A DNA stretch of 64,000 bases from Rhizobium sp. FKL33 (GCF_005222915.1 NZ_STFX01000008.1:1-64000), one strand, 5' to 3'; positions 39,622-48,698 are shown, counted from the first letter of the stretch. Numbers and translations are program-made. The notes: generated by a model not told the origin, from the letters alone.

Positions 39622-39890
39622 CGATCTTCTCCTGGGTGAGCAAATCCTGTCATTGCCGTTAGAACGCGCGATGATGCAGGAGGTTCCTCCGCCGGGCCCG
39701 CTCGGCCCGAAGACAACCTTATCCACAAGCCCTGGGTTTTCCCGGGCGCATTGAATCGTTTCAATCGGCAGGCGCGCCTTCCGCACCGGATGCAAGGCCT
39801 GTTCTTCATCATCTCTTCACTTTACAGAAGGCTGGCGCTGGCCCATCGATGCCGGCTGAAAAGGCAAACGCCGCATGGGAGATTTCAATC

Positions 39891-41102
39891 ATGGCCAAAC
39901 AAAAAGCCGCAATGCTGACAGCCGGCGGGCTAGCGCCCTGCCTGTCTTCCGCCGTGGGCGGACTGATCGAACGCTATAGCGACATCGCTCCCGATGTGGA
40001 GCTGATCGCCTATCGCTCGGGCTATCAGGGCGTGCTCCTCGGCGACAGCATCCAGATCACCAAGGACATGCGCGAAAAGGCGCATCTTCTGCACTATCAC
40101 GGCGGTTCACCGATCGGAAACAGCCGCGTGAAGCTGACCAACGCCGCCGATTGCGTGAAGCGCGGCCTGGTCAAGGAAGGCGAAAACCCGCTGCGCGTGG
40201 CCGCCGAGCGGCTGACCCGCGACGGCGTGACCATTCTCCACACGATCGGCGGCGACGACACCAACACCACGGCCGCCGACCTCGCCGCCTATCTCGAGGC
40301 CAACGGCTACAAGCTGACCGTCGTCGGCCTGCCCAAGACCGTCGACAACGACGTCGTGCCGATCAAGCAATCGCTCGGCGCCTGGACGGCGGCCGAAGTC
40401 GGCGCGCATTTCTTCGACCATGTGTCGAACGAACAGAGCGCCGCGCCGAAATCGCTGGTCGTGCATGAGGTCATGGGCCGCCATTGCGGCTGGCTGACGG
40501 CCGCCACGGCCCGCGCCTATATCCAGGACACCAAGGGCCGCGACTATGTCGAAGGCCTGATGATGAACACCCAGCTCAAGAACATCGACGGCATGTATCT
40601 GCCGGAAGTCGCCTTCGATCTCGAAGAAGAAGGCGAGCGCCTCCGCCAGATCATGGAAAAGACCGGCTTCGTGACCATCTTCGTTTCAGAAGGCGCAGGC
40701 CTCGATACGATCGTGGCGGAGCGGGAAGCCTCCGGCGAGCATGTCAAGCGCGACGCCTTCGGTCATGTGAAGATCGACACGATCAATGTCGGCAACTGGT
40801 TCTCCAAACATATCGGCCACATGATCGGCGCCGAGCGCTCGATGGTGCAGAAGTCGGGCTATTACGCCCGTTCCGCCCCGGCCAACCGCGACGATCTCAG
40901 ACTGATCCAGAGCATGGTCGACCTTGCGGTGGAAAGCGCGCTCAACCGCGTCTCCGGCGTCACCGGCCACGACGAGGACCAGAACGGCAAACTGCGGACG
41001 ATCGAATTCTCGCGCATCAAGGGCGGCAAGCATTTCGACACCGACCAGCCCTGGTTCTCGGAGGTGATGGACTATATCGGCCAGCCCTGGCGAGCCGCCT
41101 GA
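39891..41102 (+). CDS. pfp: PPi-dependent 6-phosphofructokinase
   Basis: This 403-residue enzyme phosphorylates fructose 6-phosphate with pyrophosphate, reversibly. Residues 120-125 read GGDDTN, where ATP enzymes have GGDGS; the second Asp blocks ATP. Residues 148-154 read PKTVDND, where the Lys replaces Gly and binds PPi. Both changes mark PPi dependence. The sugar-phosphate block VVHEVMGRHCGWLTA is present. GGGAG lies 9 nt before the ATG at 39891. It is a monocistronic gene, with a hairpin GCGGGA/TCCCGC after the stop (41121-41138) but no clear T-tract. Confidence 0.93.
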   Translation: MAKQKAAMLTAGGLAPCLSSAVGGLIERYSDIAPDVELIAYRSGYQGVLLGDSIQITKDMREKAHLLHYHGGSPIGNSRVKLTNAADCVKRGLVKEGENPLRVAAERLTRDGVTILHTIGGDDTNTTAADLAAYLEANGYKLTVVGLPKTVDNDVVPIKQSLGAWTAAEVGAHFFDHVSNEQSAAPKSLVVHEVMGRHCGWLTAATARAYIQDTKGRDYVEGLMMNTQLKNIDGMYLPEVAFDLEEEGERLRQIMEKTGFVTIFVSEGAGLDTIVAEREASGEHVKRDAFGHVKIDTINVGNWFSKHIGHMIGAERSMVQKSGYYARSAPANRDDLRLIQSMVDLAVESALNRVSGVTGHDEDQNGKLRTIEFSRIKGGKHFDTDQPWFSEVMDYIGQPWRAA

Positions 41103-41598
41103 CATCCGTTTCCGCCGGCGCGGGAGGGTTTTCCCGCGTCGGTTTGTCAAATTTCTTAATTTAGTTTTTCTGACGGTTAACCGAAGATGGTTCAAAGGCG
41201 CTGATCCCTCAAATTGCGCGCCCGCATTGCAAGATGGAACTTTTTCGCCAAATGCGATCGCGACCCGGACCTTTTCCTCGCCCCTGCGCCCGTTCACAAG
41301 CTTGTGAAGATTCAATGGTTTTTGCTCGTAGTCGGCGACTGCTGCGTCTTGGTCCATCTGGCGCGGGCGTTCAAATTAGGGATTTGTTAACCACGATCAT
41401 TCATCATCCATTAACGATGGACCATCATCCGCTGATGAAATCACTGATTTCACTTCGAAGAACGAGATCCACCAGTACGGGAAAGGTTAAGCACAGCGTC
41501 TTGTCGGCTGTCTTTTAATCGAGTATCAGGACGTAACGATTTGTGAAGACTCTCCCCCTCCGAAGGGAGGGCGGACCTCAACAAAGCGGGCGGAGTTG
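41103..41598. other. Long intergenic region before the SLT lipoprotein gene
   Basis: There are nearly 500 bp without a supported gene. A perfect palindrome TGAAATC-ACT-GATTTCA lies at 41436-41452. It is preceded by repeated CATCATCC motifs (about 41402-41430). These suggest a regulated promoter for the 41599 gene. A 60-odd codon frame from 41313 lacks a ribosome binding site. Confidence 0.45.
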
Positions 41599-42642
41599 AT
41601 GAAAAAATACGTGACGCATGCCACACGGATCGCGCTGATTTCAGGCGCGGTGGGACTGACGGCGTCTTGCCAGTCCGCCAAGGTGAACTCGGCGAAACTG
41701 GATGTGAAGCCGGCGGCCCAGCAAGTGGCGATGACCACCCAACTCCAGACGGTGAACACGTCCAGCACGGCGATGCTGACCACGTCCCCGGCCCCGATCT
41801 CTCCGGTCGATCTCGCGTCAGACAAAACGGTGGCCATGGCTTACGCCATCCCCTCGCCCAAGCCGATCACCGACGCCGCTCAGGCTTTCAGCGCCGTCGA
41901 AGTCGCTTCCGTAGATCCCTCCGTGATGGCGCTGCCAACACCGACTTCCGTGCCGACTCCCGTCCTGCAACAACAGACTGCCGCCGCCGCTGCCACAGTT
42001 CAGCCCGGCATTCCCGGCGCTGTCGCAACGACAACCGCCGACGCCGCGCCCGGTCTGCAGGCTGCGCCGGGCGTTCAGCCGGCCGCCGCCCAGCCGCGCC
42101 AGTCCGCAGTGATGACCGACAGTTTTGGCCAGCCTGATGTCGCGGCAGTGTTCGCGCTGCGCATGGGCGGGCCGGCGGCGACGCCGAGCAAAACCAGCGT
42201 CGAACTCGCCAGCGCCGATCCCTCGGCCGCCACCGCATTTGCCGCGCAGCCGGCGGTTCAATCGCTGGAGCCGGTCGTCTCTTCCAGCAAGAACACCGAC
42301 CTCAATCAGCTCATCTCCAAATACGCCGCGCTTTACGAAGTGCCGGAGCATCTGGTGCACAAGGTCGTCCGCCGCGAAAGCAACTACAATCCCGGCGCAG
42401 TCCATCGCGGCAATTGGGGTCTGATGCAGATCCGCTACCGCACCGCCAAGGGCATGGGCTATGAAGGCTCGCCGAACGGCCTTCTGGATGCGGAAACCAA
42501 CCTGAAATACGCCGTGAAATATCTGCGCGGCGCCTGGCTCACCGCCGACAAGGACGTGGCCAAGGCGGACTGGCTCTATCGCACCGGTTATTATTACCAG
42601 GCCAAGAAGAAGCAGCTTCTGGAAGTCATTCACGCGGATTGA
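41599..42642 (+). CDS. Lytic transglycosylase lipoprotein (SLT domain)
   Basis: This 347-residue exported protein has a signal ending GLTASC, so it is probably a lipoprotein (Cys about 24). A 200-residue Ala/Pro/Thr/Val-rich spacer follows, then an SLT domain at about residues 235-345. The catalytic Glu lies in VVRRESNYNPGAVHRGNWGLMQI. The domain cleaves peptidoglycan glycan strands without water, leaving anhydro-MurNAc. The start ATG sits just after CGGAG; a TTG immediately before it is not needed. The wide low-complexity spacer probably lets the domain reach across the periplasm. Confidence 0.9.
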   Translation: MKKYVTHATRIALISGAVGLTASCQSAKVNSAKLDVKPAAQQVAMTTQLQTVNTSSTAMLTTSPAPISPVDLASDKTVAMAYAIPSPKPITDAAQAFSAVEVASVDPSVMALPTPTSVPTPVLQQQTAAAAATVQPGIPGAVATTTADAAPGLQAAPGVQPAAAQPRQSAVMTDSFGQPDVAAVFALRMGGPAATPSKTSVELASADPSAATAFAAQPAVQSLEPVVSSSKNTDLNQLISKYAALYEVPEHLVHKVVRRESNYNPGAVHRGNWGLMQIRYRTAKGMGYEGSPNGLLDAETNLKYAVKYLRGAWLTADKDVAKADWLYRTGYYYQAKKKQLLEVIHAD

Positions 42643-42758
42643 GGGCGTCCCGTGCGTTCGAGATTTGGACAGAACGAATTCGATTGAAAGCAGTCGGCTC
42701 GACCTGACAAGGCCGGATGTTTGGTCAATTTGATACCCGCTGACTTCGGAAGCGCGCA

Positions 42759-43643
42759 ATGAAGATTGTTCTCACCGGAAGTTCGGGTCGGGTCGGGCGA
42801 TCGATTTACAATGCCATCGCCAACCATCATGAAATAGTCGGCGTCGACCGAACGCCTTTCTCCACGACAAGCCTTCTCGCCGACATCAACGATTCGTCCC
42901 TGTTGCGAGCGGCGTTGCAAGGCGCTGACGCCGTCATTCACACTGCAGCGCTTCACGCGCCGCATGTGGGCGTGATCGCGGATGCCGAATTTCACCGCGT
43001 CAACGTCGAGGCGACACGCAACCTTGCTCGCCTCGCTGGCGAGGCCGGCGTCGGGCGGCTTGTGTTTACGAGCACCACCGCGCTTTACGGGCAGGCAGTC
43101 GAGGCAGGAAATTGCGCCTGGCTGGACGAGGATTCACAGCCCCGGCCGAGAACGATCTACCACAGGACCAAGCTCGACGCAGAGCAGGCGCTTGCGGACT
43201 TCGCAAGCCCCGCGTTCGAGGTGCGCGTGTTGCGCATGGCGAGAAGTTTCCCCGAACCCGCCGACCAGATGGCAATCTATCGCCTTCATCGAGGCGTTGA
43301 CATACGCGACGTCGCCGACGCCCATCTGCTGGCCCTCGACAATCGAGGCGATCCCTTTCAGGTGTTTGTCGTCTCCGCGGCTACGCCGTTTCTCATGGAG
43401 GATCGGAGCGCCCTCGCCTCTGACGCCCCCTCTGTGATCCGCCTGCGCGCGCCGGATGTTGCTGCGGCGTTTGAAAAGCGCGGATGGCGGCTGCCGAAAA
43501 CCATCGACCGCGTCTACTTTTCAGGCAAAGCCCGGCGGCTTCTCGGCTTCACGCCGAAATATGGTTTTGCTGAAGTCCTGGCGCAACTGGATAGCGGCAG
43601 CATGGAAACGCTTCCATGCCGACCAAGCTCGGACACGCTCTGA
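42759..43643 (+). CDS. NAD-dependent epimerase/dehydratase family protein
   Basis: This 294-residue extended SDR protein has the glycine-rich turn VLTGSSGRVGRSIY, the acidic ADINDSS, the NAD-stabilising VIHTAALHAP, and the active-site pattern STTALYG then YHRTKLDAEQAL with the YxxxK pair. GGAAG lies 6 nt before the ATG. The substrate is unknown; the C-terminal half is short for a sugar-nucleotide epimerase, so a small-molecule reductase is also possible. It is convergent with the downstream TetR gene (9-bp gap). Confidence 0.88.
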   Translation: MKIVLTGSSGRVGRSIYNAIANHHEIVGVDRTPFSTTSLLADINDSSLLRAALQGADAVIHTAALHAPHVGVIADAEFHRVNVEATRNLARLAGEAGVGRLVFTSTTALYGQAVEAGNCAWLDEDSQPRPRTIYHRTKLDAEQALADFASPAFEVRVLRMARSFPEPADQMAIYRLHRGVDIRDVADAHLLALDNRGDPFQVFVVSAATPFLMEDRSALASDAPSVIRLRAPDVAAAFEKRGWRLPKTIDRVYFSGKARRLLGFTPKYGFAEVLAQLDSGSMETLPCRPSSDTL

Positions 43644-43652
43644 GGTTACGTC

Positions 43653-44300
43653 TCATGCGGACGCCCCCTTGTAGTCCGTCAGCCTTAGGCGAGACAGAAA
43701 TGTTTCGACAAGCAGGATAAGCGCGGCTCGAATTGAGCCGTCGCTCAACTGTCCCCGCCGCGCAGCATTGTGAATGACACCGTCAACGGCGTCCGACAGC
43801 ACCATTGCGTCAGCCCGCGATTTTTCATCAAGCGCCCGCCCGGCAAAAATGCCGATCGCACGGGCATAAATGCCGATATACTCCGTTTCGAAGGCACTCG
43901 CGGGATCCAGATGGCCGCCGCTCGGGGTCTCATCAAGGAGTACCCGATGCAAACCGGGATGCCGACCATGGGCGGAAACAAGAGCGTCTACCAGAGCGGC
44001 GGCGAAATCCTCGAGACGCGGCGCATCCATCGGCAACCCGCGCAAGGCCATCAAACAGTCTTGCAGGTGCCGGTCCCGGATCGCATCGATCAGGGCCAGT
44101 TTGTCAGGAAAATACTGATAAAACGAGCCGATGCTGACGCCCGCCAGCTTTGCCACGACATTTGTGTTGAAACCAGCCCAACCGGACTCGCTCAAAATGC
44201 GAGCCCCGGCTTCAAGGATTGCGTCCACCATCAGCCTAGAGCGGGCTTGTCGAGGCTGCTTGCGCATCGACGTTGAGACGATTGCAATGCGAGTAGACAA
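43653..44300 (-). CDS. TetR family transcriptional regulator
   Basis: This 215-residue repressor has the HTH NTNVVAKLAGVSIGSFYQYFPDKLALIDAI (residues about 45-74). The ligand domain is unremarkable. I kept a TTG start at 44300, which has GGGAG about 8 nt upstream; an ATG 11 codons later lacks a ribosome binding site. It diverges from the DinB-type gene across a perfect inverted repeat, its likely operator. Confidence 0.88.
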   Translation of the reverse strand: MSTRIAIVSTSMRKQPRQARSRLMVDAILEAGARILSESGWAGFNTNVVAKLAGVSIGSFYQYFPDKLALIDAIRDRHLQDCLMALRGLPMDAPRLEDFAAALVDALVSAHGRHPGLHRVLLDETPSGGHLDPASAFETEYIGIYARAIGIFAGRALDEKSRADAMVLSDAVDGVIHNAARRGQLSDGSIRAALILLVETFLSRLRLTDYKGASA

Positions 44301-44318
44301 ATCGGCGCTCCCGGCAAG

Positions 44319-44341
44319 AATGTGAGCAATCTACTCACATT
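44319..44341. promoter_or_regulatory. Inverted repeat, probable operator of the TetR-DinB pair
   Basis: Arms AATGTGAG (44319-44326) and CTCACATT (44334-44341) with a 7-bp centre sit in the 61-bp divergent gap, so one bound dimer could control both genes. Confidence 0.7.
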
Positions 44342-44361
44342 TTTCTGAGAGGAAACAGATA

Positions 44362-44898
44362 ATGTCCAACCCGTTCCCGGCTATATTCGCATATCACGCC
44401 TGGGCCAATGGCGACCTCATTCACAAACTGGCTGAACTCGAAGAGAAAGCCCCAGCCGCCTATCTCGACGCACTGCGCCTGGCGAGCCACAGCCATGTCG
44501 TAGCCCGCATCTTCTCGGGTCATCTCGCTGGTGCACAGCATGGCTATGTAAACGATAATGTCGATCCGCTACCTTCGCTCGAAGCGCTAAGGGCGCAGAT
44601 GGCGGCGAATGATGCTTGGTACAACAACTATGTCGCGAATGTCTCCGAACAAGATCTAGCCGAACCAATCCGGTTCACGTTCACCGATGGCGATCGAGGA
44701 TGCATGACTCGTCAGGAGATGTTGACACATGTGGCGCTGCATGGCGGCTATCACCGAGGCGAGATTGGCCAGATACTGCGACGAGCGGACATCGTCCCCC
44801 CATGGGACACTCTTGCAGTCCACTTACACCGGGTTGATCCCGCACGCCGAAAATCGGCAACAGGAGAGGCTACCAGTCCACGCCGAGCGCTCGCCTGA
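44362..44898 (+). CDS. DinB family protein
   Basis: This 178-residue four-helix-bundle protein has the DinB metal-binding His pattern: FAYHAWANGDLIHKL near the start, SHVVARIFSGHLAGA, and THVALHGGYHRGEI near residue 130, giving a His triad. DinB proteins are metal enzymes that handle thiol cofactors such as bacillithiol or mycothiol; the substrate in Gram-negatives is unknown. AGAGGA lies before the ATG. Its last 29 bp overlap the end of the convergent hydrolase gene. Confidence 0.88.
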   Translation: MSNPFPAIFAYHAWANGDLIHKLAELEEKAPAAYLDALRLASHSHVVARIFSGHLAGAQHGYVNDNVDPLPSLEALRAQMAANDAWYNNYVANVSEQDLAEPIRFTFTDGDRGCMTRQEMLTHVALHGGYHRGEIGQILRRADIVPPWDTLAVHLHRVDPARRKSATGEATSPRRALA

Positions 44899-45385
44899 TC
44901 GCAGTCCACAATCTGCCTGCCGCGTCACCCTCGCGCTTCTGATAAAAACCGTGCTCGAGCCCCTCATACACGTGCGACGATGTCGGCATCGTCCTACGCC
45001 AGGTTTCGTCCGGAATTTGTGCGTCGCGCCCACCCCAGAATGTATGGACCGGCATCGATAGCCTGATTGTTTCGAGTCGGAGCCGCGTGGAGGAAACACA
45101 GACGAGCGCCCTCATCCGCATTCCACCGGCGGCGGCGCGCCACAGAGCCGTTCCGCCGGCGCTGAAACCAATGCCGACCGCTTCATCGCCGCCGAGCGCA
45201 GCGACATGCGCCACGGCCTTTTCCATGCCGCCATTGCTGAAGAGATGACGATGCAGCGCCTCGCCGCGCAGATGGGCCGCGTCTGCGGCTTCGCTCATCC
45301 TGACGAATGCGACATCGACATCGCCGCCGAGCCCGCCGCCTGGCTCGGGCTGGTCGTGAATGTCGGAAACGAGGATGATGCGCAT
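44870..45385 (-). CDS. Small alpha/beta hydrolase, dienelactone hydrolase-like
   Basis: This 171-residue single-domain hydrolase has the nucleophile elbow GFSAGG, the acid in WGGRDAQIPDE and the final His in EGLEHGFYQKR, a full catalytic triad. The start at 45385 has GAGGAGGG just upstream; the open frame continues 29 codons further without support. It is downstream of the beta-lactamase-fold gene on the same strand (34-bp gap) and probably cotranscribed. The substrate is unknown. Confidence 0.8.
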   Translation of the reverse strand: MRIILVSDIHDQPEPGGGLGGDVDVAFVRMSEAADAAHLRGEALHRHLFSNGGMEKAVAHVAALGGDEAVGIGFSAGGTALWRAAAGGMRMRALVCVSSTRLRLETIRLSMPVHTFWGGRDAQIPDETWRRTMPTSSHVYEGLEHGFYQKREGDAAGRLWTAIRRALGVDW

Positions 45386-45419
45386 GCCCTCCTCCCCTCG
45401 AACGCGATACTGCCCGAAC

Positions 45420-46823
45420 TCACGGCTGCGCCGGTTCCGGCTCGGGCTCCGGCAGCGGCTCCATCGTCGCATCCAGCAGCGCCTTCGTGAGTGGCGCCGG
45501 GTCGTAATTGAGTTTGGAGGGCGTCAGTCCCATGCGCACGACGACGAGACCGGCCGAGGGGACCATCGCGATCGACTGGCCGTCGTGCCCGAGCGCCCAG
45601 AACGCATCGGCGGGAAGGCCCGTCTGCTCCGCAGTCTGCTCGCCCGTGCCGCTCTTCCAGGTCAGCGCTTCGGTGTAGCGACCGCCCGAGAGGGCGCTGG
45701 CGCGACCGGCTCGCTCGATATAGTCGACCGGAAGGATCTGTTCGCCGTTCCAGTCGCCGCCATTGGCGAGCAGCAGGCCGAAGCGCGCCCAGTCGCGCGC
45801 CGTGGCGTAGAGCAACGAGCCGCCGGAGAATGTGCCCGTCTCATCGGTCTCGAAGATGGCCGAACGCATGCCGATGGGCGCAAACAGCGCCTGGCGGGGA
45901 TAGGCGAGCGCAGTCTCGCGATCGGCGAAGGTGTCCTGCACCGCCCGCGCCAGCAGCACCGCCGTACCGGTGGTGTATTCGAATTTCTCCCCCGGCTTGG
46001 CTTCGAGCGGCTTGTCGCGCACGAATTTCGCCTGGTCGGGCTCGAGAAACAGCATGCGGGTGACGTCGTCGACATCGCCATAGCTCTCGTTCAGCGAGAG
46101 GCCGCTGGTCATCGCCATCAGCTCGGCGACCGTGATCTTGGCGCGGTCGTCGGTCCAGTCGGGGAAAAGCTTGGCCTTGTCCCAGGACAGCGCGCCGTCC
46201 TGCATGCGGATTGCGGCGAGCGCGCCCGTGACCGTCTTGGTCATCGACCAGCCGAGCAGCGGCGTCTCCGCATTGAAGCCGGGCGCATAGGCCTCGGCCA
46301 CGATGCGCCCGTCCTTGACCACGACGAGCGCCCGCGCGCCCGGGCCGATCAACTTGGGATCGGCGAGCAGCGCTTCGGCGCGAGGATCGGCGCTGCGGCT
46401 GACGGTATCGCCGAGCGGCCATTCGAAATCGGACACGGGCGGAATGACCGGCGGCGTCTTGAAGGCGACGGCGCGGACGGCGTCGAGATCGCCGTTCGGC
46501 GCCGAAGCGCAGCCGAGGCCGGGGCGATAGACAGCCGATTCAGCGGCTAGGAAGCCAAACAGCTTGGCCGTCACGGCATCCTCGCCTTTGGCGATCGACA
46601 CATATTTCAAAAGCCAATGGCCCGGCGCCTGCAGTTCGTCTGCCAGCACCTCCTCGGCCTTGCGTCCGGACACAAAGACGCTGGAACAGATGATCTTGGC
46701 CGAATAGGCGTTGGCGACGCGAAACTCCTCGGGCGGATTGAGATAGAGCCAGCCGACGGCGCCGATCGCGATGACGACGACGATAGCAACCAGCCAGGCC
46801 AGGATCCGGGCGATGAGTTTCAT
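45420..46823 (-). CDS. Serine hydrolase of the beta-lactamase/EstB family
   Basis: This 467-residue membrane-anchored enzyme has one N-terminal segment (LIARILAWLVAIVVVIAIGAVGWLY). Its penicillin-binding-like fold has SxxK in GWSMTKTVTG and a Tyr motif ESYGD in place of YxN. GHDGQ fills the KTG-like position. Class C beta-lactamase relatives of this type are mostly esterases or D-aminopeptidases rather than antibiotic-resistance enzymes. A C-terminal proline/glutamate run (PEPEPEPAQP) ends the protein. It starts 21 nt after a long hairpin. Confidence 0.85.
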   Translation of the reverse strand: MKLIARILAWLVAIVVVIAIGAVGWLYLNPPEEFRVANAYSAKIICSSVFVSGRKAEEVLADELQAPGHWLLKYVSIAKGEDAVTAKLFGFLAAESAVYRPGLGCASAPNGDLDAVRAVAFKTPPVIPPVSDFEWPLGDTVSRSADPRAEALLADPKLIGPGARALVVVKDGRIVAEAYAPGFNAETPLLGWSMTKTVTGALAAIRMQDGALSWDKAKLFPDWTDDRAKITVAELMAMTSGLSLNESYGDVDDVTRMLFLEPDQAKFVRDKPLEAKPGEKFEYTTGTAVLLARAVQDTFADRETALAYPRQALFAPIGMRSAIFETDETGTFSGGSLLYATARDWARFGLLLANGGDWNGEQILPVDYIERAGRASALSGGRYTEALTWKSGTGEQTAEQTGLPADAFWALGHDGQSIAMVPSAGLVVVRMGLTPSKLNYDPAPLTKALLDATMEPLPEPEPEPAQP

Positions 46824-46844
46824 GAGCACACTCCAGAATAAAAT

Positions 46845-46975
46845 GAACTGCGTTGACTTCGGAGGAAAGCCATTGGGGGCTGTCGCTTTCCAAAGAAGTC
46901 AACGCAGTTCAGGTTTCCTGACTTGAGCAGGAAATCGGTCGTTGGGGAAGTGCGAAGGGGCGCGCCTTCCCCAAC
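46845..46975. repeat. Three consecutive stem-loops between two genes
   Basis: From right to left: GTTGGGGAAG / CTTCCCCAAC (46941-46950, 46966-46975), TTTCCTG / CAGGAAA (46914-46920, 46928-46934), and a 16-bp perfect stem GAACTGCGTTGACTTC / GAAGTCAACGCAGTTC (46845-46860, 46895-46910). The last is extended by 7 more matched pairs after three mismatches. Reading leftward, the long stem is followed by ATTTTATT, and the first stem lies just past the GGDEF-EAL stop. They look like terminators or a leader structure before the serine hydrolase gene. Confidence 0.7.
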
Positions 46976-46988
46976 TTCCGAGCGCGGT

Positions 46989-48575
46989 TCAGGCGCTCGC
47001 GAAGTGGGCGGGCCCTAGGGGCGATGGACCCGCAGCCACGAAGAGCGACTGAACCGTATCTGCAGGGATCGGGCGGGAGATCATGTAGCCCTGGAGCGAC
47101 GTCGCGCCCAGTCCCACCGCCAGATCCAGTTGTGTCTGTGTTTCGACGCCTTCGATCGTCGCGCCGATGTTGAAAACCTTTCCGAGCCGAACCATGATGT
47201 CGACGAGTTCGCGATCCTGTCCGCCTTCGCCCATGCCGCGGGCGAAGGAGCGATCGACCTTCAGCTGGTCGAGGGGAAACTGCCTCAGGTGATTGATCGA
47301 AGCGCTGCCGACGCCGAAATCGTCGAGCGCGATGCGCACACCCATGTCCTTGAGCGCCAGGAGCGCAGACCGGATACTGTCCTGATCGACCAGAAACGCC
47401 TCTTCCTGCACCTCCATCGTGAGCCGGCGCGGATCGACGCGGTGTTGATCCAGACATTGACGCACATGGCGGACGAGGCCCGGATCGCGGAATTCGTCGC
47501 CGCTGACATTCACGCAAACGCCGATTTCCTCGGGCCAGTCAGCCGCGTTGGCAATCGCCTTGGAAAACACCATCCGGCCGATGCGCATGATGTGGCCCGA
47601 GCGCCGGGCGACATCGAGAAAGGCGTCCGGGCGCAATACGCCGCGGCGGGGATGCCGCCAGCGCAGCAGGGCTTCGAAGGCGTTCACGCGCCTGTTTTCG
47701 GCATGCATGATCGGCTGATATTCGAGGAAGAACTCGTCGTTGCGAATGCCGGCGGCAATCTCTTCTTCGAGGCGGGCATGCTCGCTCATCGCCCGGCCGA
47801 GCGCCGGCGTGTGAAAGATATGGGCGGAGCCGGGCACATCCTTGGCGACATAAAGCGCGGCGTCGGCCCGGCGCAGCGGGTCGCCGATATGCTGATCGCC
47901 CTCTTCCACATAGCAGATGCCGATCGACACGCCACAGGCGACGCGGCCGCCGCCGAGGTCGTAGGGCTCGGCCGCCGTCATTTCGATCATCCGGCATAGC
48001 CGTTCGATGTCGCTGTCCCGGGGTTCGCCCGCTATGGTGACCACGAACTCATCGCCGCCGAGGCGGAAAAGACGCGCCAACGGGCCGAGCACGGCGGTGA
48101 GCCGGGACGAGAAGATGCGAAGCAGGTCGTCGCCGGCGTCGTGGCCGAGCATGTCGTTGACCTGCTTGAACCTGTCGAGATCCATCAACAGCAACGCCGG
48201 ACGGAAGCGGCCATGCCGCTTGGCCTCGATGAAGCGTTCGATTTCGAGTTCGAGGGCGCGCCGGTTCGCGACGCCGGTCAGCCGGTCGCGCAGCGAGAGT
48301 TCGAAGAGTTGCTTTGCCGCGCGCTCGCGCTGTTCGAGCCGACGCTCGAGCGCTTCCTTCAGCGAGCCGAGGCGATGAAACGCCAGCCCGCAGAGAATGG
48401 GGGCGGTCAACATCAGAGCCTGTGTCGGCGTCAGACCGACCGACGCGACAGCGGTTCCCCGCTCGCTCAACACGGCTTCCGCCGTCAATCCGATTATGGG
48501 CAGTAACGCCCCAATTGCCGAGCCAGCGAAAGCATATCGCTGAGACATCCTCGGCAGAAACGTTCGCAACATCAT
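46989..48575 (-). CDS. Membrane-bound GGDEF-EAL protein
   Basis: This 528-residue protein has a short membrane domain (SAIGALLPIIGLTAEAVL and ALMLTAPILCGLAF), then GGDEF (residues about 85-250) and EAL (about 265-515). The cyclase motif is intact (FRLGGDEFVVTI), but no RxxD inhibitory site precedes it. EAL residues for metal and catalysis are all seen: EALLRWRHP, NVSGDEFRD, MEVQEEAF, ALDDFGVGSASI, LKVDRSF, GVETQTQ and LQGYMISRP. It may therefore both make and degrade c-di-GMP. AGGAG precedes the ATG at 48575. Confidence 0.92.
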   Translation of the reverse strand: MMLRTFLPRMSQRYAFAGSAIGALLPIIGLTAEAVLSERGTAVASVGLTPTQALMLTAPILCGLAFHRLGSLKEALERRLEQRERAAKQLFELSLRDRLTGVANRRALELEIERFIEAKRHGRFRPALLLMDLDRFKQVNDMLGHDAGDDLLRIFSSRLTAVLGPLARLFRLGGDEFVVTIAGEPRDSDIERLCRMIEMTAAEPYDLGGGRVACGVSIGICYVEEGDQHIGDPLRRADAALYVAKDVPGSAHIFHTPALGRAMSEHARLEEEIAAGIRNDEFFLEYQPIMHAENRRVNAFEALLRWRHPRRGVLRPDAFLDVARRSGHIMRIGRMVFSKAIANAADWPEEIGVCVNVSGDEFRDPGLVRHVRQCLDQHRVDPRRLTMEVQEEAFLVDQDSIRSALLALKDMGVRIALDDFGVGSASINHLRQFPLDQLKVDRSFARGMGEGGQDRELVDIMVRLGKVFNIGATIEGVETQTQLDLAVGLGATSLQGYMISRPIPADTVQSLFVAAGPSPLGPAHFASA

Positions 48576-48680
48576 GTTCGCCGCTCCTGGTGATGAATCA
48601 GAAGTTAGCGGCCAAGTCTTAACTTGCGGTAAACGGAATCCGCATTTGCCGGCCCAAATCGGGCCAAGTTCCCACAATCT

Positions 48681-48698
48681 CCGTCATCAAACCGTCGC
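48681..48698 (+). promoter_or_regulatory. Possible Pho box upstream of btaA
   Basis: CCGTCAT-CAAA-CCGTCGC has the 7-4-7 layout of a PHO box (CTGTCAT repeats). It is 48 bp before the btaA start. The first repeat matches 6 of 7 and the second 4 of 7, so it is a weak candidate. A degenerate CtrA-like TTAA-N7-TAAA also lies at 48619-48633. Confidence 0.4.

Noticed and set aside
41121-41138. Terminator after pfp
   Set aside because: A 6-bp stem GCGGGA/TCCCGC exists but no T-tract follows; kept only as a remark in the pfp entry.
45420-46823. Antibiotic-resistance beta-lactamase
   Set aside because: The fold fits, but the YxN motif is altered (ESYGD) and the membrane anchor and size resemble esterase-type members.
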